Positions 60,643 to 64,000 of a stretch of DNA of 64,000 nt are shown piece by piece; the first letter of the stretch is position 1, and each line of letters opens with the position of its first letter. The notes under the pieces are model-generated. The model saw only the letters and a program-made list of their open reading frames with translations, searched no databases and was not told where the DNA came from. The DNA lies in NCBI RefSeq assembly GCF_000955805.1, contig NZ_JYOA01000002.1, forward strand, positions 109,868 to 173,867, read 5' to 3'. Source of the stretch: Pseudomonas sp. 21 (lineage in GTDB: Bacteria > Pseudomonadota > Gammaproteobacteria > Pseudomonadales > Pseudomonadaceae). Position numbers and translations under genes: made by a program.

Positions 60643-61716
60643 ATGATTCCCAGCCCCATCGCCACCTTCGATCCCGCCGCGCCCACCGGCCAGCCCGATT
60701 TCCCGCAGGACCGCTGGTACGTCGCCGGCTTTGCCTGGGAGCTCGGCGACAAGCCACTGGCGCGCACGCTGCTCGGGCAGCCGCTGGTGCTGTTCCGCAC
60801 CGCCGACGGCAGCGTCGCCGCGCTGGAAGACCGTTGCTGCCACCGCGCGTTGCCGCTGTCACTCGGCACCCTCGAACAGGACGGCCTGCGTTGCGGCTAC
60901 CACGGGCTGCTGTTCGGCGCCGACGGCCGCTGCCTGGAAATCCCGGGCCAGGCCAAGGTGCCCGGCAAGGCGCTGGTGAAGGCCTTCGTCCTGCGCGAGC
61001 GTGACCAGATACTCTGGCTCTGGCATGGCCGCGACCCCCAGGCCGCCCCCGACCGCGAACCACCGACCTACCCGCACCACGACAGCGGCCAGTACCGCTT
61101 CGGCGGTGACGTCTACCACTACGCGGCGCCCTGGCAACTCATTCACGACAACCTGCTCGACCTCAGCCACCTGGGCTACGTGCACCTGCGCACCATCGGC
61201 GGCAACGCGCGCATTCACATGAACGCGCAGATGCAGGTCAGCGGCGATGAACAGTCGGTACGGGTGGTGCGCCACATGCTCGACTCCGAGCCGCCACCCA
61301 CCTACCGCGACGCCTATCCGTTCACGGGGCGCATCGACCGCTGGCAGGAGATCGAATTCCAGCCGTCGCACCTGTGCATCTGGACCGGCGCGGTGGATGC
61401 CGGCAGCGAGCCCATCGATACGCCCGAGCGGGGTGGCTTCCACCTGCGCGGCTTCCATGGCGTGACCCCAGAGACGAAAGAGACCTGCCACTACTTCTGG
61501 ACCCAGGCGACCAATCCCCAGGCCGATCCGGAGGAGAACCTGAACCGGGTGCTGGAGCAGACCCGCCTGACCTTCGACGAGGACAAGCAGGTGATCGAGG
61601 CGCAGTACGCCAACCTGCTGCGCTTCGGCGAGCGGCCGATGGTCGACATCCATGTCGATGCCGGCGCCAATCGTGCCCGGCGAATCATTGCCAGCCTGCT
61701 GGCGGGCCAGGCATGA
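60643..61716 (+). CDS. VanA-type Rieske oxygenase 2
   Basis: The second oxygenase has 357 residues with Rieske ligands Cys65-x-His67 (RCCHRAL) and Cys84-x-x-His87 (CGYHG), and the iron motif HDNLLDLSHLGYVH. It is only loosely alike to oxygenase 1 outside these motifs, so it likely acts on a different position or substrate. GAGGAG is 7 bases before the ATG. Its stop overlaps the SDR start by four bases. Confidence 0.92.
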   Translation: MIPSPIATFDPAAPTGQPDFPQDRWYVAGFAWELGDKPLARTLLGQPLVLFRTADGSVAALEDRCCHRALPLSLGTLEQDGLRCGYHGLLFGADGRCLEIPGQAKVPGKALVKAFVLRERDQILWLWHGRDPQAAPDREPPTYPHHDSGQYRFGGDVYHYAAPWQLIHDNLLDLSHLGYVHLRTIGGNARIHMNAQMQVSGDEQSVRVVRHMLDSEPPPTYRDAYPFTGRIDRWQEIEFQPSHLCIWTGAVDAGSEPIDTPERGGFHLRGFHGVTPETKETCHYFWTQATNPQADPEENLNRVLEQTRLTFDEDKQVIEAQYANLLRFGERPMVDIHVDAGANRARRIIASLLAGQA

Positions 61717-62486
61717 GCGCGCTGTTTTCTCTCGCCGGCAAGACTGCGCTGGTGACCGGCGCCACCCGAGGCATCGGCCTGGCCATTGCCCGCGAGTACG
61801 GCCGCGCCGGCGCGCGCCTGCTGATCAGCAGTGAGAGTGCCGAGGACTGTGGGCGAGCGGCGGAGTCGCTGGCGGAGGAGGGCATCGATGTGATCGCCGT
61901 GCCCGCCGACCTGCGTGACGCGAACGCCGTGCAGGCACTGGCGCAGCGGGCCCTGGAGCATTTCGGCCGGCTCGATGCGCTGGTCTGCAATGCCGGGGTC
62001 GCGCCGCACATGGGGCCGCTCGGCACGGCCAGCGACGCCGACTGGGAGCTGACCTTCACCGTCAACCTGCGCAGCGCACTCTGGCTGACCGGTGCCTTGC
62101 TCCCGGCCATGGCCGAGAACGGCGGCGGCAGCGTGGTGCTGATGGCGAGCATCGCCAGCGTGCGCGGCAACAAGGGCCTGGGCCTGTACGGGTTGTCCAA
62201 GGCCGGGCTGGCGCAGCTGGCGCGCAACCTGGCGGTGGAGTGGGGGCCGGCGAACATCCGCGTCAACGCCATCAGCCCCGGCGTGATCCACACCGAGTTT
62301 GCCCGCCCGCTCACCGAAAACCCACAGGTCCTGCAGCGCCGCCTGGCGCTCACGCCGTTGCGCCGGGTCGGGCAGCCCGAGGAAGTGGCTGCCCTGGCAT
62401 TGCTGCTGGCGGCTCCCGGTGGCGCGTTCATCAGCGGACAGAACCTCATCGTCGACGGTGGCACGACCATCGGCGACGGCAATTGA
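61713..62486 (+). CDS. Short-chain dehydrogenase/reductase
   Basis: This 257-residue SDR has the classical cofactor motif TGATRGIG (15-22), the NAG of VCNAGVA, the catalytic Ser in LMASIAS and YGLSK (Tyr-x3-Lys), and the C-terminal GQNLIVDGGTT. The acidic residue expected for NAD is not obvious, and SSES after the second strand may favour NADPH. ATGA overlap with the oxygenase 2 stop indicates a shared transcript. It would oxidise or reduce an alcohol/ketone in the pathway. Confidence 0.92.
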   Translation: MSALFSLAGKTALVTGATRGIGLAIAREYGRAGARLLISSESAEDCGRAAESLAEEGIDVIAVPADLRDANAVQALAQRALEHFGRLDALVCNAGVAPHMGPLGTASDADWELTFTVNLRSALWLTGALLPAMAENGGGSVVLMASIASVRGNKGLGLYGLSKAGLAQLARNLAVEWGPANIRVNAISPGVIHTEFARPLTENPQVLQRRLALTPLRRVGQPEEVAALALLLAAPGGAFISGQNLIVDGGTTIGDGN

Positions 62487-62497
62487 AAGGAGACACC

Positions 62498-63070
62498 ATG
62501 CAACAGCTTCCCCCCTTCAAACGCGTGGTCACCGGCCATGACGCCGAGGGCCAGGCGGTGGTCGCCAGCTGCGGCCCGACGCCGAACAACTTCCCGCTCA
62601 AGGCGGTGCCCGGCACCCTGTTCCACGAGGTTTGGAACAGCCTCGGGAGCCCCGCGCCACTGGACAACGGCGACGACCCCACTGCGCAGCCGCTGCAGCT
62701 CAGCCCCGGCCCGCTGGGCAGCGTCATCCGCGTGGTGGACATCCCGCCGGACAGTGTGCAGAACCAGGTCAGTGCCGAAGACGCCGCGGCAGTCTTCGCC
62801 GAAATCGGCGAGTCCCACGCCGGCACCGGCAAGGCCGACTCGAAGCACAAGCTGATGCACCGCACCCAGACCCTGGACTACGGCATCGTCACTGAGGGCG
62901 AAGTCTGGCTGGTGCTCGACGACGGCGAGGTGCACCTCAAGCGTGGTGACATCGTGGTGCAGCGCGGCACCAATCACGCATGGAGCAACCGCACTGAAGC
63001 GATGGCGCGGATGGTCTTCGTACTGCTCGATGGCCGTTATGCGTCCGAGCTGAAGGAGCTGCTGCCATGA
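62498..63070 (+). CDS. Cupin-domain protein
   Basis: The 190-residue product has a C-terminal cupin with HRTQTLDYGIVTEGEVWLVL (His of motif 1) and LKRGDIVVQRGTNHAWSN (motif 2). The N-terminal 100 residues contain no recognised domain. AAAGGAG precedes the ATG. Cupins of this kind appear beside ring-cleavage and FAH genes and may be isomerases, dioxygenases or binding proteins; a dioxygenase role is not supported by the sequence alone. Confidence 0.83.
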   Translation: MQQLPPFKRVVTGHDAEGQAVVASCGPTPNNFPLKAVPGTLFHEVWNSLGSPAPLDNGDDPTAQPLQLSPGPLGSVIRVVDIPPDSVQNQVSAEDAAAVFAEIGESHAGTGKADSKHKLMHRTQTLDYGIVTEGEVWLVLDDGEVHLKRGDIVVQRGTNHAWSNRTEAMARMVFVLLDGRYASELKELLP

Positions 63071-64000
63071 AGCTCGCCACCCTCGATGACGGCAGCCGCG
63101 ATGGCCGCCTGCTGGTGGTCTCCCGCGACCTGGCGCGGGCGGTGGATGCCAGCGGCATCGCGGCTACCCTGCAGGCCGCGCTGGACAACTGGGCGCTGCT
63201 GGAGCCCGACCTGCAGCGTCTGTACCAGCGGCTCAACGCCAATGCCGTCGCCGGTGCCTTCGACCTCGACCCGGCGCAACTCGCCGCGCCGTTGCCGCGT
63301 GCCTGGCAATGGCTGGACGGTTCCTGCTTCCTCAGCCATGGCGAGCTGATGCAGAAAGCCTTCAACCTGGAGCCCATCGAAGGCGTCGAGCGCATCCCGC
63401 TGATCTACCAGGGTGCCGGCGACGACTTCCTCGGTCCGCGCGCGGATATTCCGCTGCCCAGTGAAGCCCATGGCATCGACTTCGAGGGCGAGTTCGCCGT
63501 GCTGCTCGACGAAGTGCCCATGGGCTGTCCGGCGGACCAGGCGCTGAAGCATGTGCGCCTGGTGCTGCAGCTCAATGACGTCAGTCTGCGTGCACTGGCC
63601 CCACGGGAGATGAAGACCGGCTTCGGCTTCCTCCAGGCCAAGCCGGCGTCCAGTTTCGCCCCGGTGGCGGTGACCCCGGACGAGCTGGGCAACGCCTGGC
63701 GCGATGGTCGCGTGCACCTGCCATTGAAGGTGGAGTGGAATGGCGAATGGTTCGGCCATCCCCACGGCGGCGCCATGCACTTCGGCTTCCATGATCTGAT
63801 CGCCCATGCCGCCCTGACGCGGCGCTTGAGCGCCGGCACGCTGATCGGCTCGGGCACCGTGTCCAACGCCGACCGCTCCGTGGGCTCGGCTTGCATCGCC
63901 GAGCGCCGCGCCATCGAGACCATCGCCCACGGCGCCCCGCGTACGGCCTTCATGCACTTCGGCGACCACGTGCGCATGGAAGCTCGCGGCAGCGAGGGCG
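63067..64000 (+). CDS. Fumarylacetoacetate-hydrolase-family protein (cut by the window edge)
   Basis: 311 residues are visible and the gene runs past the window end. The FAH core shows IDFEGEFAVLLDE (metal-binding Glu-x-Glu), LVLQLNDVSLRAL, GTLIGSGTVSNADRS and a preceding N-terminal domain. The ATG overlaps the cupin stop (ATGA). Family members hydrolyse C-C bonds of acylpyruvates or decarboxylate ring-cleavage products, so it fits late in the pathway. The strand and phase suggest that more genes of the array lie beyond the edge. Confidence 0.9.
   Translation, partial: MKLATLDDGSRDGRLLVVSRDLARAVDASGIAATLQAALDNWALLEPDLQRLYQRLNANAVAGAFDLDPAQLAAPLPRAWQWLDGSCFLSHGELMQKAFNLEPIEGVERIPLIYQGAGDDFLGPRADIPLPSEAHGIDFEGEFAVLLDEVPMGCPADQALKHVRLVLQLNDVSLRALAPREMKTGFGFLQAKPASSFAPVAVTPDELGNAWRDGRVHLPLKVEWNGEWFGHPHGGAMHFGFHDLIAHAALTRRLSAGTLIGSGTVSNADRSVGSACIAERRAIETIAHGAPRTAFMHFGDHVRMEARGSEG

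Noticed and set aside
62498-63070. Gentisate or homogentisate dioxygenase identity for the cupin protein
   Set aside because: The protein is far shorter than those enzymes and shows one cupin motif set only; context alone is not enough.

Overview
This window is chromosomal DNA of a high-GC Pseudomonas, probably an environmental relative of the P. aeruginosa/nitroreducens/citronellolis type. The signs are an 882-residue AceE followed by an AceF with two lipoyl domains and the Asn-for-Asp active-site variant known from Azotobacter and Pseudomonas, classic Pseudomonas REP hairpins (TAGGAGCGAGCTTGCTCGCG type), an OprD porin, polyamine-type GS and FAD-oxidase genes, and seven LysR-type regulators. 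I see no rRNA, tRNA, insertion sequence, prophage or CRISPR array. The one stretch of clearly foreign composition is the low-GC acyltransferase gene at 12.7-13.8 kb.

Layout. 0-3 kb: a gamma-glutamyl-polyamine pair (FAD oxidase and GS-like ligase). 3.5-8.1 kb: a MoaD/ThiS-like protein with a BNR beta-propeller, a micro membrane protein, a RimK-type ATP-grasp ligase, a GNAT acetyltransferase and a persulfide-dioxygenase-like hydrolase. 8.2-12.4 kb: aceE-aceF. 12.7-17 kb: acyltransferase, PAS-GGDEF cyclase, membrane-anchored histidine phosphatase, periplasmic ClpP-like protein, NUDIX hydrolase. 17.2-20.6 kb: LysR, pirin and two YcaC-type hydrolases. 20.8-30.6 kb: an OprD porin, then a phosphonate locus (phnD-phnC-phnE, Fe-alcohol dehydrogenase, OPA-family permease, LysR, phnX, and a divergent LysR) that has no visible transaminase phnW. 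30.7-41.6 kb: MFS permease, sterol-desaturase-like hydroxylase, overlapping LysR-AraC regulators, two quinone-oxidoreductase-type dehydrogenases with LysR partners, small proteins, and an LTA-synthase-like membrane phosphotransferase.

41.7-64 kb is a large catabolic supercluster. It starts with a NodD-type LysR, a HbpS-like protein, an amidohydrolase, an NTF2-like protein, a C-C-bond alpha/beta hydrolase and a second NodD-type LysR. From 47.9 kb to the window edge everything is on the plus strand: a ring-cleavage-type VOC dioxygenase, a Rieske ferredoxin, a FAD aromatic monooxygenase, the hydrophobic-compound uptake set DUF1302/DUF1329/YCF48-like/RND, a 32-codon micro-ORF, an MFS permease, two VanA-type Rieske oxygenases with one VanB-type reductase between them, an SDR, a cupin and an FAH-family hydrolase cut by the window edge. 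The gene set suggests uptake, O-demethylation, hydroxylation, ring cleavage and hydrolysis of a bulky, perhaps methoxylated, (poly)phenolic compound. The monooxygenase/dioxygenase/Rieske-ferredoxin/NodD-type-regulator core resembles, from memory, the fde naringenin operon of Herbaspirillum.

The most interesting signal is non-coding. Every promoter-bearing gap of the 44-50 kb part carries the same composite operator: a palindrome GGTATCG-N7-CGATRCC with ATC-N9-GAT (the NodD half-site geometry), one spacer base, and in most copies a second ATC-N9-GAT box 22 bp on. Two copies flanking the LysR gene at 46.7-47.6 kb are nearly identical in their second box and mirror each other, each facing the operon it precedes. 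A perfect single-box version lies in front of the other NodD-type gene. Together these outline a flavonoid/NodD-like regulon that can be tested directly.
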